Position numbers and translations under genes: made by a program. A DNA stretch of 64,000 nucleotides, taken from assembly GCF_024764775.1 (NCBI RefSeq), contig NZ_JALIGC010000037.1:1-64000 (forward strand). The letters are read 5' to 3'. Positions 36,065-44,192 of the stretch are shown piece after piece. Source of the DNA: Scandinavium manionii. Its GTDB lineage: Bacteria; Pseudomonadota; Gammaproteobacteria; Enterobacterales; Enterobacteriaceae. Each line of letters opens with the position of its first letter. Position 1 is the first letter of the stretch. The notes beneath the pieces are model-generated. The model did no database searches. It saw only the letters and a list, made by a program, of their open reading frames with translations, and was not told where the DNA came from.

Positions 36065-36080
36065 ACGCAATCGTTGCCGT
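36065..36080. promoter_or_regulatory. probable PurR operator upstream of adeP
   Basis: ACGCAATCGTTGCCGT closely matches the PurR consensus ACGCAAACGTTTTCGT. It lies about 105 bp upstream of the adenine permease start, in the yieH-adeP divergent gap. Repression of a purine permease by PurR with hypoxanthine or guanine makes physiological sense. Confidence 0.6.
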
Positions 36081-36183
36081 ATAAGCAAAATCAATGAAAA
36101 AAAATGTGTCGTACACCTCCCTATTGTCGCATTTTGGTATAGGATAGCGACGAATTTTCCCCTCCTTAGTTTGGAACCAGAAG

Positions 36184-37515
36184 ATGAGCCAACAACAAAA
36201 CACCCAGACGTCGGGTCAGGGTCTGCTTCAGCGCGTGTTTAAACTGCGCGAGCACGGAACGACGGCACGCACAGAAGTGATTGCCGGTTGTACAACGTTC
36301 CTGACGATGGTGTACATCGTTTTTGTGAACCCGCAAATTCTGGGTGCCGCGGGCATGGATACCAGTGCGGTCTTCGTTACCACCTGTCTTATCGCCGCAC
36401 TTGGCAGCATCCTGATGGGGCTGTTTGCTAACTTGCCGGTTGCGCTGGCACCCGCGATGGGCCTGAACGCCTTCTTCGCGTTTGTCGTGGTCGGCGCGAT
36501 GGGCCTGACGTGGCAAGTGGGCATGGGCGCGATTTTCTGGGGCGCGATTGGTTTGCTGTTGCTGACCATTTTCCGGGTACGCTACTGGATGATTGCCAAT
36601 ATCCCAATGAGCCTGCGCGTGGGGATCACCAGCGGTATCGGCCTGTTCATTGGCATGATGGGCCTGAAAAATGCGGGCGTGATTGTCGCCAACAAAGACA
36701 CGCTGGTGTCTATCGGCCACTTGACGTCTCACAGCGTGCTGCTGGGCATTCTCGGCTTCTTCATCATTGCGATTCTGGCTTCCCGTAACATTCATGCGGC
36801 GGTGCTGGTTTCCATCGTAGTGACCACCTTGCTGGGTTGGGCGCTGGGCGATGTTCACTATTCGGGTATCGTTTCGACGCCACCGGATGTGACGTCTGTT
36901 ATCGGTCATGTTGATCTGGCGGGTTCCTTTAACATCGGCCTGGCAGGTGTGATTTTCTCCTTCATGCTGGTCAACCTGTTTGACTCCTCCGGCACCCTGA
37001 TTGGCGTGACTGACAAAGCGGGCCTGACCGATGAAAACGGTAAATTCCCGCGCATGAAGCAGGCGCTGTTCGTTGACAGTATTTCTTCTGTTGCCGGCGC
37101 GTTTATCGGTACTTCCTCCGTTACCGCGTACATTGAATCCTCATCAGGCGTGTCCGTTGGCGGCCGTACCGGTCTGACGGCAGTCGTTGTCGGTCTGCTG
37201 TTCCTGCTGGTTATTTTCCTGTCGCCGCTGGCTGGCATGGTGCCGCCGTACGCTGCTGCAGGCGCACTGATTTATGTCGGCGTATTGATGACGTCCAGCC
37301 TCGCCCGCGTTAAGTGGGATGACCTGACCGAAGCCGTTCCCGCGTTTATTACTGCGGTGATGATGCCGTTCAGCTTCTCGATTACCGAAGGGATAGCGCT
37401 GGGCTTTATCTCTTACTGCGTGATGAAAATCGGTACCGGACGTTTCCGCGACCTTAGCCCGTGCGTCATCGCTGTTGCGGTGCTGTTCGTCCTGAAGATT
37501 GTGTTTATCGACTGA
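36184..37515 (+). CDS. adeP: adenine permease AdeP (YieG)
   Basis: A 443-aa NCS2/AzgA-type purine:H+ symporter of the inner membrane with about 12-14 segments. Family stretches include FLTMVYIVFVNPQIL near residue 40, GLNAFFAF near residue 95, and FDSSGTLIGVTDKAGL near residue 265. Closest to E. coli AdeP, which has high affinity for adenine; AdeQ is a paralogue with similar function. A PurR-like site lies upstream and a terminator follows. Confidence 0.95.
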   Translation: MSQQQNTQTSGQGLLQRVFKLREHGTTARTEVIAGCTTFLTMVYIVFVNPQILGAAGMDTSAVFVTTCLIAALGSILMGLFANLPVALAPAMGLNAFFAFVVVGAMGLTWQVGMGAIFWGAIGLLLLTIFRVRYWMIANIPMSLRVGITSGIGLFIGMMGLKNAGVIVANKDTLVSIGHLTSHSVLLGILGFFIIAILASRNIHAAVLVSIVVTTLLGWALGDVHYSGIVSTPPDVTSVIGHVDLAGSFNIGLAGVIFSFMLVNLFDSSGTLIGVTDKAGLTDENGKFPRMKQALFVDSISSVAGAFIGTSSVTAYIESSSGVSVGGRTGLTAVVVGLLFLLVIFLSPLAGMVPPYAAAGALIYVGVLMTSSLARVKWDDLTEAVPAFITAVMMPFSFSITEGIALGFISYCVMKIGTGRFRDLSPCVIAVAVLFVLKIVFID

Positions 37516-37537
37516 TAAACAGCAAACAGGTAAATGT

Positions 37538-37566
37538 AAAACGGCAACCTAAGGGTTGCCGTTTTT
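37538..37566 (+). terminator. adeP terminator
   Basis: AAAACGGCAACC-TAAG-GGTTGCCGTTTTT is a perfect stem with A and T runs at both sides, so it could stop transcription in both directions. Confidence 0.93.
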
Positions 37567-37618
37567 AGTTTGCGTACCCGCCCCAGTGGGAGGGAGCATC
37601 AGGTTGCGCTCATCTGAT

Positions 37619-38185
37619 TTACTTTTTCACCCGCTGAATATAATCCCCGAAGGCGGTCAACTGACCTGTCAGATGGTCGAGCGTGCTCTGATCAATCACT
37701 TCACCCGTTTGCGGGTCGACCTTGTTCTGAATCACCCCGCCCATAAACTCCGGTTTGTTCATTACCATCGCATCAAGGAATACCAGAATCTGACGCAGAT
37801 GATACTGGCAACGTGCACCGCCAATCGCGCCCATAGAGCTGGTCTGGATCAGCACCGGCTTCCCGGCCAGCGGTTGTTCTGGCAGACGTGACAGCCAGTC
37901 GATAGCATTTTTCAGACCGCCAGGCACGGAGTAGTTATACTCTGGCGTCACAATCACCACGCCGTCAGCCTCACGAATCTGCGCCGCGAGCGCTTCTACG
38001 TTCTGCGGAAAACCTTCCTCTTGCTGAACGTCGGCATCGTACAGCGGAATATCACCAATCGACGGCAGGGCGGAAATCGCCATGCCCGCCGGGGCGATGT
38101 TTGGCAGGGTGCGCGCCACCATACCGTTAAATGAATTTTTGCGCAGGCTTCCCAGTAATGTCACCACTTTCAACGCATCAGACAT
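37619..38185 (-). CDS. chrR: NADPH-dependent FMN reductase ChrR (YieF)
   Basis: A 188-aa flavodoxin-fold quinone reductase. FMN phosphate loop GSLRKNSFNGM near residue 12, and TPEYNYSVPGGLKNAIDWLSR near residue 80, are family signatures. The E. coli enzyme reduces quinones and, incidentally, chromate and uranyl. The ATG at 38185 matches the family length. It is 30 bp downstream of yieE and probably cotranscribed. Confidence 0.95.
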   Translation of the reverse strand: MSDALKVVTLLGSLRKNSFNGMVARTLPNIAPAGMAISALPSIGDIPLYDADVQQEEGFPQNVEALAAQIREADGVVIVTPEYNYSVPGGLKNAIDWLSRLPEQPLAGKPVLIQTSSMGAIGGARCQYHLRQILVFLDAMVMNKPEFMGGVIQNKVDPQTGEVIDQSTLDHLTGQLTAFGDYIQRVKK

Positions 38186-38215
38186 GATTACTCCTTTAGT
38201 TTTCATCATGATAAG

Positions 38216-38965
38216 TTAGTTCAGTATAAGTGCTTTTTCCGCAGGCAGACTGGTAAAACGCATCAGGCGTGCCGCGGGTTCGCTGGCGCGGATTTGCATA
38301 TCCGGCAGGCCGCGCCAGCCGGCGTTGCTGTCGAACTCCCAGACCTTCAGTCGTTCAATCGCAGGCGTTGCGGCAATGGACCACACCAGCACATCTTCTG
38401 CATCGCAAATGGCTTCTATTTGTAGCATTTTGGCGGCCCGCAGGCGGCCAGAACCCGGCAGGAGTTGAAGCAACTGTTGCGAATCATGTTGAGTTTCGCC
38501 GGTCAGCTTGAGAACGCTCTGGCGCAAGGCCAGCAGCTGCGCTCGTGCTTCGTTGGGATCGTTTTGGTTTTTGATCCACAGCGATTCATTATTGCTGAAA
38601 GGGTAATTTTCGGGTGCGCTGGGGCGGTTAAAACTGCGGGTCGTACGCTGCAGCTCCATGTCCAGGCCGCATTCGCCTTCGGTGGTCAGCGCTACACCGA
38701 CGATATTTCCGGCATAGGCGATGGAGAAATGCGGTTGTTTGCTGTCGCGAAACATCGGTTTGCCATCGGGGCGCAAAACCATTTCGGGAAGTTCGCTGAT
38801 GCCGTAAAGCATAAACAGCAGCTCTGCGAGCAGCGCCCGGGAGGCTAAATAACGCGCCCGGCGATGCTGAGGCAGTTGTCGTGCCGCGTTGTGACAGGAC
38901 GAAGAAAGTCGCACTGAGTGCAGATGCCCGTCGGTAAGGATCCCTCTTGCGAAGTGCGTTGCCAT
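38216..38965 (-). CDS. yieE: phosphopantetheinyl transferase-like protein YieE
   Basis: A 249-aa protein of the 4'-phosphopantetheinyl transferase superfamily, similar to E. coli YieE. The metal-binding signature GECGLDMELQ near residue 95 matches the (I/V)G(I/V)D motif region, with a matching downstream acidic/Lys segment (SLWIKNQNDPNEARAQ) in place of the usual WxxKEA. That departure suggests an unusual acceptor or reduced activity. It is not clustered with any fatty acid or polyketide gene; the substrate carrier protein is unknown. Confidence 0.88.
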   Translation of the reverse strand: MATHFARGILTDGHLHSVRLSSSCHNAARQLPQHRRARYLASRALLAELLFMLYGISELPEMVLRPDGKPMFRDSKQPHFSIAYAGNIVGVALTTEGECGLDMELQRTTRSFNRPSAPENYPFSNNESLWIKNQNDPNEARAQLLALRQSVLKLTGETQHDSQQLLQLLPGSGRLRAAKMLQIEAICDAEDVLVWSIAATPAIERLKVWEFDSNAGWRGLPDMQIRASEPAARLMRFTSLPAEKALILN

Positions 38966-39125
38966 TATGTCGCTCCGTGATTAATGGTCATGAGTTCGGA
39001 AAGATAACCCTATTATTACCCAGGATGATGAGGTTTTAATGTGGAATAACGACGCTGAAAAGCCATCGGCCAGCATACTTACATTTCTTTAGGCGCAATA
39101 GTCTGTGAGTTCACAAAATTAGGGC

Positions 39126-39414
39126 CTAACCACTGAGAAAACCGGATTGAAAAGCATCACCGTAGAGCTGCTTAATCATCGATTTTAGCCAGATTATCTT
39201 GGGATTATGACCGTTGCGCTTATGCCACATCAGCGTAAAGGGCACCATCACTTTTTGCAGCTGCGCGTCATCAAAGGGGATGGGGTACTTCATCCAGCAA
39301 CGGCAGGTGATCTTCGCGAAGATAGAGCCGCGGTACATCGGTGAACAGTACTTCAAAATCGATAAGCCATGGCAAAAGGCTGAGCGATTCCCACGAACGC
39401 GGATGGCTCTCCCG
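39126..39414 (-). pseudogene. yidZ: remnant of LysR-type regulator yidZ
   Basis: Two pieces of YidZ survive on the minus strand in different frames. The first (39414-39302) reads ESHPRSWESLSLLPW and then DFEVLFTDVPRLYLREDH, and ends at a TGA. The second (about 39309-39126) reads PIPFDDAQLQKVMVPFTL then MWHKRNGHNPKIIWL, the C-terminus. Everything before the effector domain and roughly 100 residues between the two pieces are missing. It cannot make a functional regulator. Confidence 0.85.
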
Positions 39415-39623
39415 ACCGGCTGGCGTCCGGCTTTATCCGCAATACGACCGGCCAGCAGCATGGCCGCGGCCATTCCTGCTAAATAGACCGAAAACGCGAT
39501 GTGCAGTTGGGCTTCTGTAGCGGACAGATCCACCGCAATGCGGGGCAGACCGACGAGATACATATCGATCCCAGAGGGATAAAGTAGAACAAGAGCGAAA
39601 CTGCAGAACAGAAAGCGGGCCAT
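39414..39623 (-). pseudogene. mdtL: remnant of MFS exporter mdtL (first 70 codons)
   Basis: Starting at ATG 39623, MARFLFCSFALVLLYPSGID matches the N-terminus of MdtL, a DHA1 drug exporter. Similarity continues to AGRIADKAGRQPV at residue 70 and then switches to yidZ sequence at GGTCGGGAG (around 39412-39416). The start and ribosome site remain intact, so a 70-residue, two-helix fragment plus out-of-frame tail could still be translated. The tna operon found beside mdtL in E. coli is absent. Confidence 0.88.
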
Positions 39624-39712
39624 AAGTACCTCACACGGAAATTCCGGCGAGCATACGGGGCTTTGAGGAGGGACACGAGTTGCCATTTGGACAACGGTGT
39701 TTACCTTAATGG

Positions 39713-39739
39713 AAAAACCCACCGGATGCGGTGGGTTTT
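39713..39739 (-). terminator. mnmE terminator
   Basis: On the minus strand AAAACCCACCG-CATC-CGGTGGGTTTTT forms a strong stem and T-run, 29 bp past the mnmE stop. The A-run at the other side allows use in the opposite direction too. Confidence 0.9.
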
Positions 39740-39767
39740 GAATAAGCCGTTCTTCGCCAGGCGGCGC

Positions 39768-41132
39768 TTATTTTCCGATACAGAAGCTCGAGAAAATACG
39801 GCCCAGCAGGTCATCGGAGGTAAATTCCCCGGTGATTTCGCTCAACGCCTGCTGCGAAAGACGCAGCTCTTCGGCCAGCAGTTCACCCGCCCAGGCGCCC
39901 AGTAGTTGGGCTTTACCCTGTTGCAGATGTTCAGCCGCCGTTTCCAGCGCCTGCAAATGACGACGACGGGCGAGGAAGCCGCCTTCCATGTTAGTGTCGA
40001 AGCCCATGCTCTGCTTGAGATGATTGCGCAGAATGTCCACTCCCTCTCCCTGACGTGCAGAAAGACGAACCAGTGAGTGACTGTTCACCTCGCTTAGACC
40101 GATCGCTTCACCAGTGATATCCGCTTTATTGCGCACCACGGTTATTGGCAGATTCGCAGGCAAACGGGCGATAAAGTCCGGCCAGATTTCTGCCGGATCG
40201 ACGGCGCTGGTGGTGGTGCTGTCGACCATAAACAGCACCCGGTCGGCCTGCTCGATTTCCTGCCAGGCACGCTCAATACCAATGCGCTCAACTTCATCGC
40301 TGGCATCGCGCAGCCCGGCGGTGTCGATAATGTGCAGCGGCATCCCGTCGATATGAATGTGTTCGCGTAACACGTCGCGAGTGGTGCCCGCGATATCAGT
40401 AACAATCGCAGCTTCGCGGCCGGCCAGTGCGTTCAGCAGGCTCGATTTACCGGCGTTTGGACGCCCGGCGATGACCACTTTCATACCTTCTCGCAGCAGG
40501 CTGCCCTGACGCGCCTCGGCACGTACGGCGTCGAGATCGCCGATAACGGTGTTGAGCTGTGCTTCGATTTTGCCGTCGGAGAGGAAATCAATTTCTTCAT
40601 CCGGGAAATCGATCGCCGCTTCGACGTAAATGCGCAGATGGGTCAACGCTTCCACCAGATGATTCACGCGCGCCGAGAACGCACCCTGCAGCGAGTTCAT
40701 CGCGGAACGTGCCGCCTGTTCGGAGCTAGCGTCGATCAGGTCGGCAATCGCTTCGGCCTGGGCCAGGTCGAGCTTATCGTTGAGAAATGCGCGTTCGGAA
40801 AACTCACCCGGGTTGGCAATGCGCACGCCGGGCAGCGTCAGAATACGTTTGAGCAGCAAGTCGAGGATAACCGGGCCGCCGTGTCCCTGAAGCTCCAGCA
40901 CGTCTTCCCCGGTAAAGGAGTTCGGCCCCGGAAACCATAAGGCGATACCCTGATCCAGCGTCGCGCCTTCGACATCGCGAAAAGGCAGGTAATCGGCGTA
41001 GCGCGGCTTCGGCAGCTTGCCCAATACCGCCTGTGCAACGTCGCGTGCCTTCAGGCCAGATATACGCAGGATACCCACGCCGCCGCGTCCTGGCGGTGTG
41101 GCCTGGGCAACAATCGTGTCGTTATGGTTCAT
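39768..41132 (-). CDS. mnmE: tRNA modification GTPase MnmE (TrmE)
   Basis: A 454-aa three-domain GTPase, partner of MnmG in wobble-uridine modification. The N-terminal formyl-THF-binding domain covers about residues 1-118. The G domain has P-loop GRPNAGKS (223-230), switch GTTRDVLREHI, DTAGLRD and NKAD. The invariant C-terminal CIGK supplies the essential cysteine (Cys451). It is encoded 74 bp downstream of yidC, beyond a terminator, so it probably has its own promoter as well. Confidence 0.98.
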   Translation of the reverse strand: MNHNDTIVAQATPPGRGGVGILRISGLKARDVAQAVLGKLPKPRYADYLPFRDVEGATLDQGIALWFPGPNSFTGEDVLELQGHGGPVILDLLLKRILTLPGVRIANPGEFSERAFLNDKLDLAQAEAIADLIDASSEQAARSAMNSLQGAFSARVNHLVEALTHLRIYVEAAIDFPDEEIDFLSDGKIEAQLNTVIGDLDAVRAEARQGSLLREGMKVVIAGRPNAGKSSLLNALAGREAAIVTDIAGTTRDVLREHIHIDGMPLHIIDTAGLRDASDEVERIGIERAWQEIEQADRVLFMVDSTTTSAVDPAEIWPDFIARLPANLPITVVRNKADITGEAIGLSEVNSHSLVRLSARQGEGVDILRNHLKQSMGFDTNMEGGFLARRRHLQALETAAEHLQQGKAQLLGAWAGELLAEELRLSQQALSEITGEFTSDDLLGRIFSSFCIGK

Positions 41133-41156
41133 GGTTAGTCTCTTTCAATACCTAAT

Positions 41157-41182
41157 AAAAAAGGCGGTCATCTGACCGCCTT
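41157..41182 (-). terminator. terminator after yidC
   Basis: On the minus strand AAGGCGGTCA-GA-TGACCGCCTT is followed by T residues. The stem is perfect and the U-tract is six long. It lies 25 bp after the yidC stop and separates it from mnmE. Confidence 0.85.
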
Positions 41183-41206
41183 CCATTTTAGCGAACGCCT
41201 ACCGAA

Positions 41207-42853
41207 TCAGGATTTTTTCTTTTCGCGGCTATGCAGACCACGTTTTTCCAGGCCACGGTAAATCAGCTGCTGCTGGATAATCGTCACCAGGTTGCTGACG
41301 ATATAGTACAGCACCAGACCTGACGGGAACCACAGGAAGAACGCGGTGAAGATGACCGGCATGAAGGTCATGATCTTCTGCTGCATCGGGTCGGTCACGG
41401 TGGTCGGCGACATCTTCTGGATGAAGAACATCGTTACGCCCATCAGGATCGGCAGGATGTAGTACGGGTCCTGTGCGGACAAGTCATGGATCCACAGTGC
41501 AAACGGCGCATGACGCAGTTCAACGGAGCCCATCAGCATGTAGTACAGCGCAAGGAAGATTGGCATCTGGATAACCAGAGGGAAGCAGCCGCCGAGCGGG
41601 TTTACTTTCTCTGCTTTATACAGGGCCATCATTTCCTGGCTCTGACGTTGTTTGTCATCGCCCAGACGCTCACGCATCGCCGCAATTTTCGGCTGCAGCA
41701 TACGCATCTTCGCCATGGAGGTGTACTGCGCTTTGGTCAGCGGGTACATGATGCCACGAACGATAAAGGTGATAACGATAATGGAGAAGCCCCAGTTACC
41801 GAGGAAGCTGTGGATAAATTTCAACAGCTTGAACAGCGGCTGAGAAATGAACCACAACCAGCCATAGTCAACGCTCAAGTCCAGGTGTGGTGCAACGGCA
41901 GCCATTTTGTCCTGAATTTCCGGGCCAACCCACAGGGTGCTGGCAAGGTTTGCCGCCTGACCTGGCTGAACCAGAACTGGCTGAGACTTATACCCAATAG
42001 CAGCAATGCCGTTACCGAGGTTAGTCGTGTAGAAGTTGTTCGAACCGTCGTTGTTCGGTACCCATGCGGTAGCAAAGTACTGCTGCAGCATCGCAACCCA
42101 ACCGCCTTTAGAACTGATGTTCAGGTTTTCGTTATCGGCGATTTTGTCGAACTTATACTTCTCATACTTCTCGTCTGGCGTGGAGTAAGCCGCGCCGCGG
42201 AAAGTATGCATGGTGGACAGACCGCCGCCTTTAGTATCAAGTGCCGGTGGCAGATTGATAGACTGTTTCAGCTGGCCGAAGGTGGAGACTTCCAGTGGTT
42301 TCTCACCGGCGTTCTTCACGTTGTAGCCCACGTTCACCGCATATCCACCGCGTTTCAGGGTGAAGGTTTTGGTGAAGGTGTTGCCGGCTTTATCGGTATA
42401 AGTCAGCGGAATAGTCAGTTCATTCTGCCCATCAGCCAGAACAAACGCATCTTTATCAATGTTGTACAGTGGACGTGCACCGTTAGCAGGGTTATCCGGG
42501 CCATCACGACCGGTCAGACCGCTCTGTGCCTGATAGATAAAGTCCGATGAGGTGTCCAGTAACTTAAACGGCTCGTTAGAATTCTGCGTTTTCGGATAAG
42601 TTAACAGCAGTGCCTGCTCAACATCACCCCCACGGGTGTTGATGACGAGTTCAAGCACGTCGGTTTTCACCGTAATCAGTTTTCCCTGGCCACTGGCCGG
42701 AACGCCCTGGTCGGCGGCGCTGCCCGCGGCGGTGGTCGTAGTCTGCGTAATCTGCTGCTGAGGCTGAGGATTTTTATCCTGCTCCCATGCCTGCCAGATC
42801 ATGAAAGACACGAACAACAAAGCGATGATAAGAAGATTGCGTTGCGAATCCAT
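41207..42853 (-). CDS. yidC: membrane protein insertase YidC
   Basis: A 548-aa inner-membrane insertase, working alone or with SecYEG; clients include F0 subunit c, encoded in this same window. N-terminal TM anchor (residues about 6-22), a large periplasmic beta-sandwich domain to about residue 345, then five conserved TM segments. The hydrophilic-groove arginine is in IVRGIMYPLTKAQYTSMAKM. The C-terminal tail is basic (GLEKRGLHSREKKKS). Starts 2 bp after the yidD stop. Confidence 0.98.
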   Translation of the reverse strand: MDSQRNLLIIALLFVSFMIWQAWEQDKNPQPQQQITQTTTTAAGSAADQGVPASGQGKLITVKTDVLELVINTRGGDVEQALLLTYPKTQNSNEPFKLLDTSSDFIYQAQSGLTGRDGPDNPANGARPLYNIDKDAFVLADGQNELTIPLTYTDKAGNTFTKTFTLKRGGYAVNVGYNVKNAGEKPLEVSTFGQLKQSINLPPALDTKGGGLSTMHTFRGAAYSTPDEKYEKYKFDKIADNENLNISSKGGWVAMLQQYFATAWVPNNDGSNNFYTTNLGNGIAAIGYKSQPVLVQPGQAANLASTLWVGPEIQDKMAAVAPHLDLSVDYGWLWFISQPLFKLLKFIHSFLGNWGFSIIVITFIVRGIMYPLTKAQYTSMAKMRMLQPKIAAMRERLGDDKQRQSQEMMALYKAEKVNPLGGCFPLVIQMPIFLALYYMLMGSVELRHAPFALWIHDLSAQDPYYILPILMGVTMFFIQKMSPTTVTDPMQQKIMTFMPVIFTAFFLWFPSGLVLYYIVSNLVTIIQQQLIYRGLEKRGLHSREKKKS

Positions 42854-42855
42854 CG

Positions 42856-43113
42856 TTAGTGTTCTCTGGTATTTGTTGGTCCTGGTGGGACGGGATCGTC
42901 ACCACCCGGGTGTAAAGGGTGGCATTTTAATACGCGTTTCACCGTCAACCAACTGCCTTTTAATACTCCAAACCTGCGCAATGCCTCAATTCCGTATTGT
43001 GAACAGGTGGGAGTGAAACGACAGTGTGGCCCGAGTAGCGGACTAATCAGGCGTTGATAGACCCGGATAAGGGCTATCAGGACCCGTGAGCCAGGCGACA
43101 GTGACGGCGCCAT
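42856..43113 (-). CDS. yidD: membrane protein insertion efficiency factor YidD
   Basis: An 85-aa DUF37/haemolytic domain protein with the signature CRFTPTCSQYGIEAL near residue 31 and GGDDPVPPG at the C-terminus. It associates with the inner membrane through an amphipathic N-terminal helix and assists YidC. Its start lies inside rnpA: the two frames overlap by 37 nt. This overlap is conserved in enterobacteria. Confidence 0.95.
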   Translation of the reverse strand: MAPSLSPGSRVLIALIRVYQRLISPLLGPHCRFTPTCSQYGIEALRRFGVLKGSWLTVKRVLKCHPLHPGGDDPVPPGPTNTREH

Positions 43114-43436
43114 AATTTTTCCAACGCTTCCGTGATTGCCCGGTTGTCGAGGTCTGCAACCCCTTTCTTAACTAACACCACGAAATCCATAGCGGGAAGT
43201 TCATGCTGACGTAAACGGAAGCTCTCACGCGTCAGACGTTTAATCCGATTGCGTTCATGGGCGCGTTTAACGTTTTTCTTGGCGACAGTAAGACCGATGC
43301 GGGGATGCCCCAGCGAATTTAGGCGGCCGAGGATGGTGATTTGCGGCGTGCCAGCCCGTTGCGGCTGCTGGAAGACGAATGTGAAATGATTGGGAGTTAA
43401 CAAGCGTAACTCCCTGGGAAAAGCTAGCTTAACCAC
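43077..43436 (-). CDS. rnpA: ribonuclease P protein component
   Basis: A 119-aa basic protein that binds the catalytic RNA (M1) and helps recognise the 5' leader of pre-tRNAs. The RNR signature KKNVKRAHERNRIKRLTRESFR is near residue 53 and the aromatic substrate cleft FTFVFQQPQRAG near residue 18. The start is GTG at 43436, as in E. coli. It is 16 bp downstream of rpmH and overlaps yidD at its 3' end. Confidence 0.97.
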   Translation of the reverse strand: MVKLAFPRELRLLTPNHFTFVFQQPQRAGTPQITILGRLNSLGHPRIGLTVAKKNVKRAHERNRIKRLTRESFRLRQHELPAMDFVVLVKKGVADLDNRAITEALEKLWRRHCRLAHGS

Positions 43437-43452
43437 TCAGGGGTTAGCTTTA

Positions 43453-43593
43453 TTACTTGGAAACGGTCAGACGAGAACGGCATTTAGCACGACGACGTGC
43501 CAGAACCTGACGACCATTTTTAGTAGCCATACGAGCACGGAAGCCGTGTGAACGGTTGCGCTTCAGTACAGACGGTTGAAAAGTGCGTTTCAT
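43453..43593 (-). CDS. rpmH: 50S ribosomal protein L34
   Basis: A 46-aa, very basic ribosomal protein: MKRTFQPSVLKRNRSHGFRA, continuing MATKNGRQVLARRRAK and ending LTVSK. It is first in the rpmH-rnpA-yidD-yidC unit. Near the C-terminus it reads AKCRSRLTVSK, where E. coli has AKGRARLTVSK. The position at the dnaA end of the unit is nearly universal in bacteria. Confidence 0.97.
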   Translation of the reverse strand: MKRTFQPSVLKRNRSHGFRARMATKNGRQVLARRRAKCRSRLTVSK

Positions 43594-43694
43594 GGCGATT
43601 TCTACCTAAACTTGAATAAATTCACTGACTTTTGCGTGTACCCGAACGAGTTTCGAACGACTTCCGCTTCAGTGTGGGTGATTAAAGAGGCCGG

Positions 43695-43723
43695 ATTGTA
43701 ATAATTGTACACTCCGGAGTCAA
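43695..43723 (-). promoter_or_regulatory. rpmH promoter
   Basis: On the minus strand a -35 TTGACT (43718-43723) and a -10 TACAAT (43695-43700) are separated by 17 bp, near consensus. The start should be near 43688, about 95 nt before rpmH. Confidence 0.8.
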
Positions 43724-43947
43724 TTCTCTTTACCTTATTTCCCGCGTATTTCCGCACGATTTCGCGTGCAAAATGACCGGCAACGGTCCGCGTTAGCGAG
43801 TAACACGCACCGGGTGGAGGATTATAAAGCCTGGCAATTAAAGCGCAAGGATCGCCCGGGATCTTTATTAGATCGATTAAGCAAAAAATTGTCGCGACTC
43901 ATTAATTTTTCCAATATGCGGGTGAAATCGCCCCTCACTCTGGCCAG

Positions 43948-44070
43948 GATCGATTACACTTAGCCGGTCTCGATCTTCCCTGTGGATAAATCGGGAAGAA
44001 TCTGTGAGAAACAGGAGATCTCTGGCGCAGTTTAGGCTATGATCCGCGGTCCCGATCGTGATCCTGGATC
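43948..44070 (+). promoter_or_regulatory. dnaA control region: DnaA box, GATC cluster and promoter
   Basis: A consensus DnaA box TGTGGATAA (43981-43989) allows autorepression. At least seven GATC sites lie between 43948 and 44070, a SeqA target that shuts dnaA off after initiation. A probable -10 TATGAT is at 44038-44043 (dnaAp2 position). The rest of the 599-bp rpmH-dnaA gap has no convincing gene. Confidence 0.75.
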
Positions 44071-44192
44071 CTGACCGGAGTAACAACCGCTGATAGCGGT
44101 TCGCACGTCACCCCACCGACCTGTGGGCTGTCCGACGTGTGTCAACAATCATTAATTCTGTTTCACCCTTATTTGTTCGATTGGAGTCCGCC

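Noticed and set aside
39126..39722. 198-codon continuous frame as an intact membrane protein
   Set aside because: It is a chance fusion of an MdtL N-terminus with out-of-frame and in-frame YidZ remnants; the middle part matches nothing in that frame.
43766..43963. 65-codon plus-strand frame between rpmH and dnaA
   Set aside because: No ribosome site, ends just before the dnaA control elements, and shares no similarity I recognise; the region is regulatory in relatives.
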